Part shown: piece by piece, positions 33,286 to 44,798 of the stretch
Layout: every line of letters begins with the position of its first letter
How positions within the stretch are numbered: the stretch's first letter is position 1
Assembly: GCA_038373865.1 (NCBI GenBank)
Contig: JAXGGA010001622.1
Coordinates: 62,001 to 126,000, forward strand
Direction of reading: 5' to 3'
Source of the DNA: Uloborus plumipes
Taxonomy: Eukaryota; Arthropoda; Arachnida; Araneae; Uloboridae
Length of the DNA: 64,000 nucleotides
Program-made: the position numbers and the translations under genes
The notes under the pieces: model-generated
Seen by the model: the letters and a program-made list of their open reading frames with translations, nothing else
The model's database searches: none
Told to the model about the DNA's origin: nothing

Positions 33286-33291
33286 AGTGAG

Positions 33292-33667
33292 TATTTATAT
33301 TGCTTTGCAAGTATCGTATTTAGCAGATCACTAGAACCTTCAATTTACCGAGAGCGAGAACATTATCTCCGGCAACACAACTGTTTTGAATAATGGTGGA
33401 GAAGGAAATCTTCTCGCTTGATAAATATAGTGTGGTGAAATTAAATACATGTGAATGAAGCTCTTTAAGCTGATAAACTAAGGTTTCAAACTGTATTTGC
33501 TTTGGTTAGGTGATAAATGCCTGGAGGAATTACTGTGCGGGAAAAAGCATAATGTGATTTGAATTTGATAATTTACTAACAGCATTGCCGAGGGTTACAC
33601 GATCTACTTCGAAAATAAAGTTCTGTCAAGTGACGCACGATTAACAATCAGGTTTAAATAAAAAGAA
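33292..33667. other. Gene-free spacer
   Basis: Nothing recognisable. Confidence 0.4.
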
Positions 33668-33993
33668 ATAACTAAATTATAGTTTAAAAAAACTAAAAAA
33701 TACGCTTTTAGAGTTAAACAAACTAACATGCACAGTTTAGCCTTTTAATATTAATAATGGTATTAAATATATTACTTTTATGTTTGCGAAAAACATGAAT
33801 TTATTCTTTATTCTGAGTTACATACAAACTAAAGCCCCTATATATAAGGGCTATATAGCGGCTCTAATAAAAACAACTGAAACGCTTATAATACATCAAC
33901 ATGTAATATATTTTAGCCTTTAGTATTAATACTAGTATTAAATATATTACTTTTATGTTTGTAAAGAACGTGAAGTTCATCTCTTATTCAGAG

Positions 33994-34024
<31 letters not shown>

Positions 34025-34095
34025 CATACATACATACATACATACATGCGAACAAACAAACCCACATGTGAAACTAATAAAAGCGTATTAAAAAG
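33668..34095 (+). repeat. Second copy of the dispersed repeat seen at the window start
   Basis: It carries the same ordered blocks as 1-360, again as two internal units, with 'cccacatgtgaaa' at the end. Differences: a 40-bp insert at about 33830-33876 with a small palindrome ('cccctatatataagggc'), and expansion of the CATA tract (33997-34047). Same orientation as the first copy, 33.6 kb away. Confidence 0.7.
33997..34047 (+). repeat. (CATA)n microsatellite
   Basis: About 12 perfect tetranucleotide repeats inside the dispersed repeat; the other copy has only two or three here, so the tract has expanded after dispersal. Confidence 0.95.
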
Positions 34096-34199
34096 TAACA
34101 TTTCCCATCAGCGTGCAGAAAAGAGCTATCTTATGATGCAAAATTTAAATTTAGACCTCTTTGGATTTTTTTAATTCTGAAAATTTAGTCATTGTTATG

Positions 34200-34435
34200 T
34201 ATAGGGGTAAGCATTCCGCTTCACGAATTTTCTCGCAAAAACCCCACTTAGGGAATTTTACTTCACATGGGGGGGGGGGGGGAGCAAAAAGTCCATATGT
34301 GAATTACTGAGCATCAAAGAGGATCTCTGTGCCAAATTTGGCAACATATCTAAAGTAAACTGGATTTGTATAACGAACAAACACGCGCACGCAGAGAAAC
34401 ACACACACAAACGTACGTTAATTTTTTATATAGAT
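34200..34435 (+). mobile_element. Possible LINE 3'-end fragment
   Basis: 'gtgccaaatttggcaacata', then a purine-rich stretch, 'aacgaacaaacacgcgcacg' and a CA-rich tail ending in 'tatatagatgg', resembles the 3' ends of invertebrate RTE/CR1-type LINEs, where a conserved segment is followed by simple-sequence tails. A G run lies at 34269-34282. There is no coding part, so this is a guess from layout. Confidence 0.3.
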
Positions 34436-35238
34436 GGATTGTTTTAGATATAAGAAGCTGTATTTTGCTCAGGTAAAGAATTATGTGGTTATAACTGATA
34501 AAGATTCAATAAAGTTCCACGAAAAATATTACTGCAAATGTAGTTTTTACAATACAGAAACCTTTTACAGTAAATTTTACCGGAAAAAGTAAGCTATTAT
34601 AGCATTAATTGGTACACCACATGATTTGTGGCGTCAAGCGTACAGTAAAAATTTACAGTGTTGGATTTTGCGGTAAAAAGTCCTAGTAACATGGTTGCCA
34701 ATGCTTTTTACAGTAAAATTTCATGATTTTGTTTTTACAGTGAGTTTTGGATGGGAGTTATTTTCTGATAGAGTATTCAGAATTGCGTTGTGTATAGAAA
34801 AAATACGTCAAAGATTTTTATGCTAATATGTCCCAAGAATTCCATTTTACAACTTTAGGTTTACTGCAAAACTGAAGACTTATAAATAAAATTTATGTAC
34901 AGAAAGGAAAAAGTTTTCCACAGGAATTTAGGGTCGAAAGCAAAATATATAGACTGACTTTGGAAAGTATTCAAAAATGTCTTTTCTAGAGAAAATGTAG
35001 GAAATTTTCAAACTACTTTCCATTGCTATAAAATTGCTGTGGACTTTTAGCATAACGATCAGAAAAAAATTTGATCTTTCAATGCATATTTTGCGGAAAT
35101 GTTTCGCATTTTGTTCTCATTTCTCCCTTTCTTACAACGAAAGATCATCTAATCTTCAGATACAGAATGCCTATTTTGTTTGCTCTTGAATAATGATTTA
35201 TTTTACTATCATTCGCTTTTAAAAAACAAATGAGGTTG
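34436..35238. other. Gene-free stretch with scattered TTTACAGTAAA blocks
   Basis: Between 34530 and 34745 there are several TTTACAGT/ACTGTAAA blocks, ending in 'tttttacagtg'. This could be one end of a CACTGTAAAA-type MITE, but no clean partner was found. The rest is featureless. Confidence 0.35.
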
Positions 35239-35246
35239 CATTATAA

Positions 35247-35418
35247 CAGGGACGTCATTTCGAATTTTTCCAGGGGGCGGGGGCAAAGGGTGCATACATA
35301 ATGTAAAATTTAGCAAAAAGTGGCAAAAACCACGCCCACTTATATGCCAATACATTGATTTCCCAAAGTCAGGGGGGGGGGGCAATCGACCCCCCTGCCC
35401 TCCTGAATGACGGGCCTG
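35247..35418 (+). mobile_element. hAT-like MITE, copy B (172 bp)
   Basis: This is near-identical to 23213-23387 in the same orientation. It is flanked by perfect 8-bp duplications, 'cattataa' at 35239-35246 and 35419-35426, which fixes both ends exactly. Ends CAGGGACGTC and GACGGGCCTG. Non-coding; the 92-codon minus-strand frame across it is incidental. Confidence 0.9.
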
Positions 35419-35426
35419 CATTATAA

Positions 35427-38417
35427 TGTCTACTTCTACTGAGGAAAGTAGCCTGAAAATAAAGATCGAAAACTTATTTAACTGCAAAGAAAAAAAAAAG
35501 TGCTTTGAATAGAAGTAAATCGGAAATAAATTTTACGAATTTTTTCACCCTTAAAGATTAGAAATGGGTTTCTAATTTGAGAGCAAGAATTTTAACTCCC
35601 TATTTTGTCAGAAGGATTTATAGATAGTATTTTTCAACAATAAAACTTTCTTTAGAAATATCAGAATGATCTATAATCTTAATTATTTTTAGCCATAGAA
35701 AAACTCTTACTAAGTCGTTTTTGTGATGACATATGTATTCTTTAATAGCATTACTTCTAATAACGTAAAATTTCTAAAAAGCAACTTCAGTAATTGGGCA
35801 ATGATTTCCTTATCAGCTTTATTTATAAGATTATAAAGTAGCGTTATTTGAATTATTAGAATTCTTGGCTTGTAACACTCTAAGTACAGGGGAAATGCTT
35901 TTCATAATTATTCGTAATCATCAAAATTAAGCGAATTCATATGCAGCATTATTTGTAAATAATTCTTTCAAGTTATAGTTCCGTCACAAAGAGATTACGG
36001 AAGGACTGGGAGTGTAAATACATGTAACTGTTTTTGTGTGAATAACCGAAACTGGTATCGAAAAATGTACTATATTTTTCAATTCCATTTTTTTTATTCA
36101 TGTAACAGCAGGTGCGATCATTCACCATCCCAATAAAATTCAATAGAACCATTCAACAAAAAAATAAAATAAATAAATTTAAAAAAAACGGAAGTTGAAT
36201 TTGGTATAGGACGTTTTAGTATAGTTCAAAAACGCTTATTAAACAATTTCTTTTCTGGAAAAGCATATATAGTTTCTAAGGCAAAAATCTTTTACATTTT
36301 TCAAATATCAGTAGTAATGTGAAATATAAACCCGCCACGTGTGGAACAAAATGTCTGTTTTTCTATAGAATGGCCCACTATTGGCTTCTTTTTGAAAAAT
36401 ACACTTTAAAAAAAGAAAGCACGGGTATATATTCACTGTAAAAAAAAAAAAAAAGTAACGTTAACGTTGGCAGCCACTGTTATGGAGTAATTTAATCGAT
36501 ATATCTGGTGTAAAGTAACACATCACTTGTGGAAGATTACACAATGGTAATGTAACAATAGCATAATGTTTCACCAATTTTTGTATATAAGGTACCTCCA
36601 GAATTCTCTGTCAAAAGAAAGAGCATTCATCAGGCTGGAAGATTACTTTCAATTATTCGTTTATTTAATATTTATCAAATTTATGCCCTTACCAATGAAC
36701 TTTATATAAATTCGTAAGTTATTTTAACTACACACGATAGGATCGAATCCCGAACTACGAACTTACCGCGTACAGAGAACTCTCAGAGCAATGTTCATTA
36801 AACTTTAAGAGCTCTGCGCAGACGTTTGTCTTAACTCATGGGCTTTGAATAATAACTCAGTAATTTTAACGCTTGGTGAAACTTTACACAGGCTACACGA
36901 AACTTCCCATCAAAAATTAGGGTTTTCTAAAAATCAGAATTTTCTTCAAGTGTGTCTTGCATATGATAGATAAATTTCATTAAATAAAATTACAATTAAG
37001 AAAGAAATTAGAAAAAAGCATTTTGCTTTAAAATCATACGAGTCAAATATTTTACAGGGTCAACAAAGTTTTAAAATTTTCAGCCCTTATTAATTTTGAT
37101 ACGTATGAAAATATAAGAAGCATTCAGTCAAAATTGTCCCTCAAGTGACCATGAAATCCCCCAATAACTTATTTTCATGGAAAAAGTACGTTTTCAAAAC
37201 TAATCATCCGCCAGTCATAAACATACATACATTTTCTTTTCTATCCCATTTATTTTGAAACATTCTGGATATCAGTGCTTAATTTCAGCATTCAAAACTA
37301 GCATTCATAAAAATGCTGCACATGAAAGTTAATCAAGAGTAAAAATGAACTACCCAGATTTTACTGAAATCGCAGTCTCATCCCTTTTTAATAACTTTCT
37401 TTCATGTCACAACAAAATTCATGGCGCCGTTTTTACATACGTTTATGACTTTTTCCGCAGTAATGGGATTTTGAATTATTGCCCTAACTGTGTCCCAAAT
37501 TAGCTTCTATCCTGAACATCCTCCTCGCTTCCAGTCATTGATTTCTCGAAGCACGTATTCCGTGGTTAATGTAACACGAGCAGGAATTGCACATCAGGTT
37601 TCGTGAGAGCGCTAAACCAATGAACTTTGAATAATGAGAGACCATCAAATGCGTCTGATGAAATTATTCCCAATGCTTAATTAGGGAGTTTCGGATGATG
37701 GTCTTTTACTGGTAGTCTGTGGTAACTTTATATTTCTTTAACAGCATGAGGGCTTAAAACGAAAAAGAGCTGCATTTTTAAAAGAATTATCAGCAAAATT
37801 GTTAATTACTTAGTTGTTGTTAATAGCTTTTGAAATAGAGCAGTGCAGTACTCTTTTTAATACGAAGGTTAACGAAGTTTTGGATGAATTCAGTCAGACA
37901 AGTTCAGTCGTTTTAATAACGGCAGTGAAAAGTAAAGTTTTAGAAAAGCGATCTGCATAGAAAATCAGGTAGTCAGATTTCTCGTATTCGGAGAGAAATA
38001 TTTCTGATAATATCGAAGGAAGCAAACATTGAAGGACAAAGGGAAAGCAAACATTGTACTCATTTACAACTTAAAGGGAATTAATATATTGTTATGCAGA
38101 CAATTGTTGGTGAAAGTTATTATTATGTTCACCATCTAAAATTTTGGTAAGGATGGAGTAGAGGACGCTACGTACAGAATCACAAGTACGGAAGGATACA
38201 TAAGAACTAGGGGAACCTGTCAGTCCGTTTTGAGCCCTCTAAATAACTGACTTCGATATTCAGAAATGTTACAAACTGGGCTACAATTTGACTAACTTCC
38301 AAGTTACATAGAAGGCGACTTATACATTTTTCAGCAAATGCGGCTGAGCCTTTTTTACACGATTTGAAACCGATGTCATTGTTGGCCGACAAAGAAAAAA
38401 GACTTAATGATTTGATG
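35427..38417. other. Gene-free stretch, 3 kb
   Basis: No gene is supported. 'cactgtaaaaa' at 36435 and the following 'gtaacgttaacgttggc' could be a MITE end without a partner. On the minus strand at 36749-36764 'gttcgggattcgatcc' resembles a Pol III B box, but no convincing A box or tRNA fold accompanies it. Confidence 0.35.
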
Positions 38418-38419
38418 TA

Positions 38420-41213
38420 GGGGAAAACCGCCTATATTGGACCACTGCTTAAATTGGACCTCGGGCTTTAAATCTAGTACAGAGGTTTATGCTACACTTT
38501 AACGGTAGAAATATAAAGTTTTAGGAATAAAATTAATGTGCATGAAGTTTTACCAGTCTTCGAACTGCGTAGCGTGAGTTATACCATGATTTATGTTGAA
38601 AACGTGTAAAATCTTATTTTCCGGACTTGTACCTAGTGAGATAGTACTAAAACTTGTAAGCTGAAATAAACTGCTGTTATAGCATGATAATCTTTGTTTA
38701 ATAAGGATTACATCTATGTATTTACATGCACGATTGTGATAATTTTTGACAGAGAAATAAGCTGAAGAATAAAAAATGGCATGTTTTCCTTTATTGGACC
38801 GAAAAAATTTTCCTATATTGCACCGGTGGTCCAATTAAGACTATGATTTTAAGCAAGACTTTTTGTTAATTGCAACATAAAATAAGTGACTCATCTGATT
38901 TAATAGCGTAGTTAAGATTATTTTAAGCATACTTTAACACCTATTATCACGATATTCATTTTTTTATCAAGCACATTTTCTAGAAGCTGCAAATTCTTAA
39001 AATATATGGTTTTTTTTTTTCTCTTTTTTCATTAAGCTGCAGTTTCAGGTTGTTAAACATGGTTATTAGTTTAAATAAAATTTGTGCTGGTTTACCGAGA
39101 AAAAAATATGAATTTCTTCGATTTGTTCGAAATTTTTTTAAAAAGAAACAATTTATATGCTACTAAAATGTTCGATGTAGATGAAGCCGGTCTGTTCACT
39201 GTCCAAAAGCCCCAAAATATATTGACGTATAAAGGTAAACACCAGTTGGAGTTGTAATGCGTGGTGAACGTGTTAGAAACACACTTGCTATTTGCTGCAT
39301 GAGTGCAACAGAATTGTTAGCCCCCTCCTCTTTCCCCATGCTTTTCTTCAAAAGATTACGTTCCATGTATGAGCTTATTGTAAAAGCACCCCCTGGTGAG
39401 TAATATGCTTTTTCAAAAAAAGATTGGATCACAAACGATAACACAGGCCGACGATGAAAAAACTTTTTTAATGAAAATACCTTATTCTTATGTTGTTTAG
39501 GTTGCTGAATCCAAATATGATGCTTAAAAAGTTGTATCACCCACCATTTATTCACATTTTATAGTTACATTCATGAAATAAAGAAACATTTTTAGAATTT
39601 AACAGCTTTTTCATAGTTAAGATAACATGAAAAAATAGGTCTAATGAACAAAGATGATGTTGGCAGCACTGCTGAAACACATGCTACAACATGATGGGGG
39701 ATTACTGTTGGTCACTTCACCGGGAAGTTCAGCAAGCTATTCATCGCAGGAAAAGCTACACAAGAAGCTTCAAGGAAAAAAGGGAAAGAAAATATAAAGC
39801 AATTCCAGTTGACAAGTGAACCTTGTATCATCACATAAAATTACTATTCCAAGTATTTTACTGTAAATACAAACCATTTTTACGATTCTACAGTGTTTCA
39901 TTGATTTCCCTATATACTGTAAATGGGTATTAGACTATATAATAAAATACATTTTGTTTGGAAACTAAGGGTGATACATAAAAACTACAAGCAGATTTGG
40001 ATTCAGCACATAAAAATCTATCAAGATCAGCTATTAAAATTAAAAAAGTTTTCAAAAAGGTTTTTTTTGTTGGCCTGTGTAATTCACACCATTGATACAA
40101 CATTTTATCAAAACCGTTAAGCCAAGCAATGTAAAAAGAATTCTTTTTAGATTCACGGCACTTACATAAATAACATAGATGCAATTAACTTGGCTAACGA
40201 GAGCGATATAATAATGCTTTCTCTTTAAGCACACCATGCACGTAGATAAGGTCTTCATTCAGTCTCTATCTACATATTTGAATCGAGCATGTGATGCATG
40301 GATGCGAGAACATCTAATGATATTCATTATCCAATATCGCGTAGAAGAACTGTTTTGTAACTCTTATGGGCAAACCGCGATAAAGGCCATGTCAAATGCT
40401 GGTGAGTTGATTCCAAAGAACAGCAATTTGGCCTGGTAATTGACATGTGTTTAACAACATTGACTTGGCTGGAGCAGAGTTAGAGTTAAGTACTCCAGAT
40501 AAAACTGCTCAAAGTGAACAGGCTACGTGTTCGATGTAAGTTGTACTGTTCTACACCATGTAAAAGAACTAGCTAAGACTTAAATTAGCACAAGTTCTGC
40601 AGAATCAGCGGATAATTCTTATCAAAACATGATTGTCAACTCTAACTATGATTTTGTAAAGGCGCGGCTCACATACCACCTTTGCCTAAAAAAATAGAAC
40701 AAAAAGGAAGGCTATCTCAGCAATCATTGTAACGCCGTATGAAAGAAGCATAGAACAGGAAAAATCACACAAGAAGAAGCAAGAAACTGCACAAAACAAT
40801 TGTTATTGCAATATTTGCCATAGATGATAAAGTGCAAAGCATGATTAAGTGCATGAAATGCTATCGGTGAGTTTATCAACACTGCCTAATGGAAACCGAA
40901 GCAAAAGAAATTCTATTGCAAATCCTGGAAAAAAGATGTATATTTCAAATATAAATTATTCTATGATTTCCTGGCACGGTCCAATTTAGGAAGCGCGTGG
41001 TTCAATATAGGCGCATATATTCCAAAATTGGACTTTTGTAACTTTTTTAAGATAATTTTAAAAAAAAATAATTTCCACATTTTTCGAAAATATAAGCTCC
41101 TAGAGCGGTTCCTGATTAAATTTAGCTTACGATGCCCTATTTTGTATTTTTGCTTTGCATTGAGCGACACAGGCCTCCTGTTCTTAGGGGGTCCAATATA
41201 GGCGGTCTTCTCC
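38420..41213 (+). mobile_element. 2.8-kb pogo/Tigger-like transposon, decayed
   Basis: The inverted ends 'ggggaaaaccgcctatattg' (left) and the complement 'caatata...ggcggtcttctcc' (right) are flanked by TA (38418-38419, 41214-41215). The inner part of the end, 'cctatattggacc' or 'taaattggacc', recurs near 38450-38460, 38789-38797, 38812-38823 and 40979-41010. The interior holds remnants of a pogo-type transposase with a C-terminal zinc finger (separate entry). The length and ends are consistent with an originally autonomous element. Confidence 0.8.
39168..40890 (+). pseudogene. pogo-superfamily transposase remnants (DDE domain and C-terminal zinc finger)
   Basis: Block 1 (39168-39258) reads MFDVDEAGLFTVQKP, the hallmark start of the pogo/Tigger/jerky DDE domain with its first catalytic Asp. 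Block 2, in another frame (39255-39402), reads GERVRNTLAICCMSATE, then SFPMLFFKRLR and ELIVKAPPGE, matching the usual stretch that follows. Block 3 (about 40270-40438) reads RACDAWMREH, then IIQYRVEELFCNSYGQTAIKAM, the family's C-terminal helical segment. Block 4 (about 40790-40890) gives NCYCNIC and IKCMKCYR.VYQHC, a C-x2-C ... C-x2-C ... H-x-C pattern like the PHD-like finger at the end of many arthropod pogo transposases. The catalytic centre between blocks 2 and 3 cannot be followed. An N-terminal DNA-binding domain was not identified. Stops and frameshifts throughout make it dead. Confidence 0.75.
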
Positions 41214-41215
41214 TA

Positions 41216-42089
41216 TTTATCTGTTACCAGTTTCTGTTTGCTAACAATTAAAACACTTGTAATTGATTTATTATGAGGATTTTAAAAGGATTTTCAATTT
41301 TCCCTCTTTATTCTGCTTTTGCGACTAGCAAATTTTACTAGTAAGGCTTATCTTTCCTTCTCCGTGTTTACCATGTCCTCTCGCAAACAGTTAAATATAC
41401 TTAAATTTAAAATGCTTTTCTGATCAGTGAAGCTCGTTTTAGTATGAGGTCGGCAATAAGGATCCGGGAATTTTTAAATTTTTAATTTGATCTTTGTACT
41501 AGTGTAGCGTATTTGTCCACAAAGTAACTGATTTTTGCACGAATTAATTTCAAATTACACAACATGCAGAACATGCCTTTTATGAATGAGAATGTAAGAG
41601 CTCAGTAGAGCGTTGTTATTGTTAGTTTTTAAAACTTTAAATTTATTTATGCCATAAAGTGCATTATATTAACTTTAATATACCAGCTTTCTCTTAATCA
41701 TTTTTTCCTGCTTTCTTATGTATAGTACTTAAACACATGATGTCGCTTGTAGCCCCAAAACACGTGCCTGCAGTATACCTGTATATTTGTGCTTCTTTAA
41801 CTTTGGATTAAAACTTCACACTAAAAGTCGTTTTTCACATTTGACAAACCTTTTACGTTTTTTTAAATACTTAAAAACGTATTTCGATGTACGAATTTAC
41901 GACTTCAACGCAAAATAAATAAATGAACGAGCAAATAAATTAATTAAATAACTAATTAAAAAGCTTTAAATAATTCAAAATATGTATAGGTTCCTTTAGT
42001 TATTCACAAATTCGTCATGATTGAAACACATGCTTATGCTTAAGTCCCTCAATATCTGTTGATTCCGAGCTTTCGTCTCGTCCCATCAC
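41216..42089. other. Gene-free stretch
   Basis: AT-rich, with nothing recognised. Confidence 0.4.
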
Positions 42090-42325
42090 GAAAATAGTCG
42101 ACCATGCGATGTTGAAGCAAATATCAGTTTGTTCAACAATGTTGCCAGCGAGTTATTGGAAATCCAGACGAGAATTCGACATTAGTTCCGCCAGTAGGCG
42201 TTAATCGAATTTCGTCGAAGAGAAATCTCATTCTCTTATTTGTTCTTCGTTACGTTCGGTAGTTACATCTGCAATGATGACGGGAAACAAATGCCATTCC
42301 TTCGAAACAAGGTGAAAGTTACGGA
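42090..42325 (+). repeat. Dispersed repeat related to 18765-18960
   Basis: Shares 'gaagcaaatatcagtttgtt', 'ttattgg', 'gacattagttccgc' and 'gaatttcgtcgaagagaaat'-type blocks in the same order with the repeat at 18.8 kb, at moderate identity. Non-coding; family unknown. Confidence 0.45.
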
Positions 42326-42486
42326 ACGGCTTAGTTAACACATGATTTTAGGCTAAATAAAATGAGTGGTTTGGAATCAAAATCAGACAAGTCCATTTTT
42401 TTTAATTTTACAGCAGCACAAAATAACTACAAAATATTGATATTTATATAAGACGAAAGTTTAATCACTGTAAATTGCATCTTTAA

Positions 42487-42733
42487 CACGTTGACTGCCA
42501 AACTACAAAAAAATTCATAGACTATGAAGTGGACTAAATCAATGTACTTGTGAGCTAGTTTGGATTTTACGGTATCTTCGATGAAGCCAAATATCTCCAC
42601 TTATGCCTGAATATGCCATATACGCTCGAATGTGTATGAAAACAGAAAATACAGGAACTACAAGCTAACTCGAAGTAGACTGTCAGTTAAGCTCACTTAT
42701 CACGAGTTATCTCGTAGCTTGGCAGTCAAGGAG
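42487..42733. mobile_element. 247-bp TTAA MITE (ends CACGTTGACTGCCAA)
   Basis: TTAA lies at 42483-42486 and 42734-42737. The inverted ends are 'cacgttgactgccaaactac' and 'gtagcttggcagtcaaggag'. The TTAA target and TTGACTGCC-type termini are like piggyBac-related MITEs of arthropods. No protein is encoded; a 71-codon frame that runs out of it is incidental. Confidence 0.7.
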
Positions 42734-42767
42734 TTAATGATGTGTTTTGGGGGTGGTATTAAACATG

Positions 42768-42960
42768 CGAATTGGAAATTTCAATGCATGGCAATAAAAA
42801 AAGGAGTTTTCGAATCTGGCTCCAATTTGGCGATATTTAGCGAATAATCCACCAAATGATATGAAAATTGTAGAAGATGAATCATAGTATTTTTTTTTTT
42901 GCATTGATTCGCGTCAAGCTAGGGCTGTAATTATTTGAAGTGTTTCCTTTTTCTCTCTAA
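42768..42960 (+). repeat. Fragment related to the 44.0-kb element
   Basis: 'ccaatttggcgatatttagcg', split here by small changes, then 'aatgatatgaaaat' and 'tttgcattg...cg' follow the same order as 44560-44690. This appears to be a truncated, more diverged relative of that element. Confidence 0.4.
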
Positions 42961-44008
42961 GTCACTGTTACATTGTTTTTTTGTTCTTTCTACGCGATAC
43001 ATGCAGTTTTCTACAAATTTAGTTCACAGACGATAGTGATAATGTCATTTCTCTTTACTTTTGAAATCCTTCTTCTCCCGGTATACCATAATTTTGTACG
43101 TGACAGAAAATGTCTAAAACGCTTTTCATTTAAGAAGTGTTGCTTCTAACGCTCGTACATGAGTACACGCAACCATTCTTCTGAGTTTTTAAACAAACAT
43201 CAATTATTTAAGTAAAAGAAAGTTTTTTTTTATCCACACCAGATTTCGACTTCATAGAAATATATTTAACCTATTGTTTAGTGTTAGATTACATTTTGAA
43301 GAATAATTGAGTCCACTTACAAAAAATGTATGGAAGGGTCAATATGTTTCTCATTATACTGCAATTTTGATACGAATAGCGATATAATTTCTTCATCAGT
43401 GTCGAGTTGCAGAAAGGGTTTATGAAAGACATTGTAAATACATTGAGAAAATGTCGTAAAACATCGAATACCGAATCAAATAGTCCTAACCACCACTATA
43501 ATTTTTCGTCCAAATTTTGATTAAGTTAACACAAGCTCATATTTTACTGAATTAACTAATTCCCATGCTAGTATGGTTATAGATTACGAACTATTATTGC
43601 TCTGTCAGTTTCTGCCAGACTGAAGTCGGTGACAGCAACAGTGGAATATCTTATTATTAATCCTGGGATTAGTTGTCTTACTGCTGCTCTGAGGCGAAGA
43701 TATGAGCCGTAGAGAGCAAATGTAAGTGAATAAAACAAGATTATAAATTGAGTAAGTGAATTGTTTAGTAGCCATTTTTTCACGAAACACTTCTGCTGTT
43801 CTGTTTTCAAGTACCATTTAATGGTCAATGGTTGTAGCCAAAGAAGTACGCTAATTTCATGTGAAATCGAATGAGGTAAAAACGCATTCCTGATGATGTA
43901 AACACAAATTGTGAAAAAAAAAAAGAAATTGACCTGACCCACTTTTATTTTCCGACATAATCTCTGTCTAAAAAATTAATTGCAAGTCTAATGAACGGCA
44001 TTTTTTTT
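42961..44008. other. Gene-free stretch
   Basis: A 121-codon minus-strand frame (43577-43942) is the longest here. Its peptide has no motif I recognise, and it overlaps a second frame of equal quality. I do not call it a gene. Confidence 0.4.
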
Positions 44009-44798
44009 CTTTTTACTTCCTTTTACGTAGTAAAGGAAGTATTGTGATCGCGAAAAAAAAAATCACTCAAATTTGAGTCTAAATTTTGATTTTGCTCACC
44101 CCCGAATGAATGTTCAGTAGTTTTTTCGACCTGTCAGCACGTGCATATGTACCTACCAACATGTAAGCAGCCGAAAAATCCTTTTCAACCACGCCCGAGT
44201 TAATTACGACGAGTTTTCTCGTGACGTCTGTATGTACGTGTGTGCGTATGTATGTATGTGGGTCGCATAACTCAAAAACTATATGCCGTAGAAGCTTCTA
44301 GCTTGGTATGTAAGCTCTGAGGATGGTCTAGTTGTGCACCTCCCCTTGTGGTTGCATTTGAATGTTCCCAAGGGGGTGTTTTACCTCTTTTTTGTGGTAA
44401 ATCAGTGTTAATTTCAATGCAATACTCAAGTGATATGAATAGGCGCGACCACTTGGCGATATGTCGCCAAGCTTTTAGTGGCCAAGGGTTTGACGCCAAC
44501 TTGGCGACGTATCGCCAAGTTGGCGACAAATTTGGCGAAAAAATTATTTTTTGAATTTGGGTTCAACTTGGCGCTATTGGCGATATTTTGCGAAAAATTC
44601 ACTGAATGATATTAAAATCCCCAATAATTAGAAAATTAACCTTGTAAAATATTTTTTGCATTGTTTCGTAGCAGATGAGGGGAGTAAATATTTGAATTGT
44701 TACTTTGCTCACTCCAAGCACTTTTTTTAACCCTTAAGGCAACTACTAAGAAATTTACACGTAAAAGGAAGTAGTGTGGGGTCCATACCAGATTTTTT
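44009..44798 (+). mobile_element. 0.79-kb MITE with iterated CGCCAAG motif, copy A
   Basis: Inverted 'acttccttttacg' (44015) and 'cgtaaaaggaagt' (44760) lie near the ends. The right side extends through 'gtgtggggtccataccagat'. The middle (44450-44590) is packed with TTGGCG/CGCCAA blocks, including 'cttggcgacgtatcgccaag'. An inverted copy lies at 56300-57092. No coding sequence. The exact end and target site are unclear because one end carries bases beyond the inverted repeat. Confidence 0.75.

Noticed and set aside
36740..36800. tRNA-like B box on the minus strand ('gttcgggattcgatcc').
   Set aside because: No convincing A box, acceptor stem or anticodon arm could be fitted around it.
39196..39555. 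A 119-codon minus-strand frame.
   Set aside because: It is antisense to the pogo transposase remnant on the plus strand.
43577..43942. A 121-codon minus-strand frame.
   Set aside because: No recognisable domain or signal; an alternative frame of 70 codons overlaps it, and composition is like the surrounding non-coding DNA.
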